DNA from: an uncultured Senegalimassilia sp.
Lineage (GTDB): Bacteria; Actinomycetota; Coriobacteriia; Coriobacteriales; Eggerthellaceae
Direction of reading: 5' to 3'
Assembly (NCBI GenBank): GCA_934630815.1
Contig: CAKTWI010000001.1
Span: 62,001-126,000 of the forward strand
DNA: 64,000 nt
Shown here: positions 63,430 to 64,000 of the stretch, piece after piece
How the letters are laid out: every line of letters starts with the position of its first letter
Position numbering within the stretch: the stretch's first letter is position 1
Notes under the pieces: generated by a model
The model's input: only the letters and a program-made list of their open reading frames with translations
Told to the model about the DNA's origin: nothing
Database searches by the model: none
Program-made: the position numbers and the translations under genes

Positions 63430-63933
63430 CTAACGGTTGTTCACGGCCTCGGGATGCAGGTCGTGGTTCGCCAGGCGATCCCAGGCAACCTGCTCCCAGC
63501 GCGTGCCGGGCTTGCCGTAGTTGCAGTACGGGTCGATGGAGATGCCGCCGCGCGGCAGGAACTTGCCCCATACCTCGATGTACTTCGGGTCCATCAGCGC
63601 GATCAGGTCCTTCATGATCACGTTGACGCAATCCTCGTGAAAGTCGCCGTGGTTGCGGAAGCTGAACAGGTACAGCTTCAAGCTTTTGCTCTCCACCATG
63701 CGCACGTCGGGCACGTAGGAGATGTAGATGGTGGCGAAGTCGGGCTGGCCGGTGATCGGGCACAACGCCGTGAACTCCGGGCAGTTGAACTTCACGAAGT
63801 AATCGTTGCCGGGATGCTTGTTGTCGAACGTCTCAAGCACGCTAGGGTCGTAGGTTTGCGGGTACTGCACGCCCTGGTTGCCCAGAAGCGACAGGTCGTC
63901 GGTACCGGCGCGCATAGGTTTCTCGTTGGTCAT
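63430..63933 (-). CDS. queF: NADPH-dependent 7-cyano-7-deazaguanine reductase
   Basis: Reduces preQ0 to preQ1 in queuosine synthesis. 167 residues, the short unimodular type. The catalytic Cys58 and Asp65 are in [18 protein letters not shown], and [22 protein letters not shown] is the QueF signature with the substrate-binding Glu. AAGGAG precedes the ATG at 63933. The upstream 67 bases to the window edge hold a GCGGCC/GGCCGC hairpin; other queuosine genes may lie beyond. Confidence 0.96.
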   Translation of the reverse strand: MTNEKPMRAGTDDLSLLGNQGVQYPQTYDPSVLETFDNKHPGNDYFVKFNCPEFTALCPITGQPDFATIYISYVPDVRMVESKSLKLYLFSFRNHGDFHEDCVNVIMKDLIALMDPKYIEVWGKFLPRGGISIDPYCNYGKPGTRWEQVAWDRLANHDLHPEAVNNR

Positions 63934-64000
63934 AAGGTCTCCTTGGGAAGCGCGGCCGGAAAGGCCGCACGGGTTGTAAGGGCTCGGGATCGCTTGGCGG

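Overview
The window is high-GC (visibly 60-65%) bacterial chromosome. Gene content, GTG starts, strong AGGAGG-type ribosome sites, a Rho factor with a long basic N-terminus, an HxlR regulator, a DUF3793-flavodoxin pair and molybdenum genes fit an anaerobic gut actinobacterium of class Coriobacteriia, most likely Eggerthellaceae. This placement is inference from gene content; no rRNA, tRNA or other phylogenetic marker confirms it. Layout: 1-952 holds the 3' part of a LytR-CpsA-Psr protein, followed by murA, tsf and rpsB, all on minus (952-4275). 4667-7015 carries a P-type metal ATPase with a small DUF6110-type partner. 7262-9393 holds engB (plus) and a secreted NlpC/P60 hydrolase (minus). 9595-15041 is the minus group tal-rho-metG-rnhA. 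15391-23192 is a minus-strand histidine operon in the order hisZG-hisD-hisC-hisB-hisH-hisA-hisF-hisI; its first gene is a natural fusion of the regulatory (HisZ) and catalytic (HisG) halves of ATP phosphoribosyltransferase. 23482-27898 has a DUF2797 protein, an alanine/glycine:Na+ symporter and a HemW/HemN-like radical SAM protein. 28078-32257 is an FMN-riboswitch-controlled riboflavin operon (ribD-ribE-ribBA-ribH), followed by a VanZ-like gene. 33257-39946 is a minus-strand molybdenum block: modA-modB-modC-moaA-moaC plus a diacylglycerol-kinase-like gene. 40202-46513 is the most unusual locus: four tightly packed minus-strand genes encoding a membrane SpoIIE-type phosphatase fused to an RsbW-like kinase domain, a STAS antagonist, a GH3-family adenylating enzyme, and a MATE transporter fused to a second RsbW-like kinase domain. 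I read this as a partner-switching circuit wired directly to a small-molecule ligase and a transporter. 46849-52918 holds nnrD, acpS and glmS on minus. nnrD and acpS are separated by a 2.5 kb, less GC-rich stretch carrying one plus-strand gene for a DUF559/Vsr-like PD-(D/E)XK protein, flanked on both sides by a 196-bp composite palindromic element of fixed geometry. 53120-59283 has ridA, threonine ammonia-lyase, an AEC carrier, DUF3793 plus flavodoxin, a FeoB-associated Cys-rich peptide and metY. 59522-63933 has a zinc macrodomain gene broken by an in-frame TGA, a double SnoaL-like protein with a divergent HxlR regulator, an apparent SAM-family riboswitch aptamer with no gene behind it, a small membrane protein, a PAP2 phosphatase and queF. 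Several families of structured intergenic repeats run through the window; one has three copies, each starting directly behind a stop codon inside an operon.
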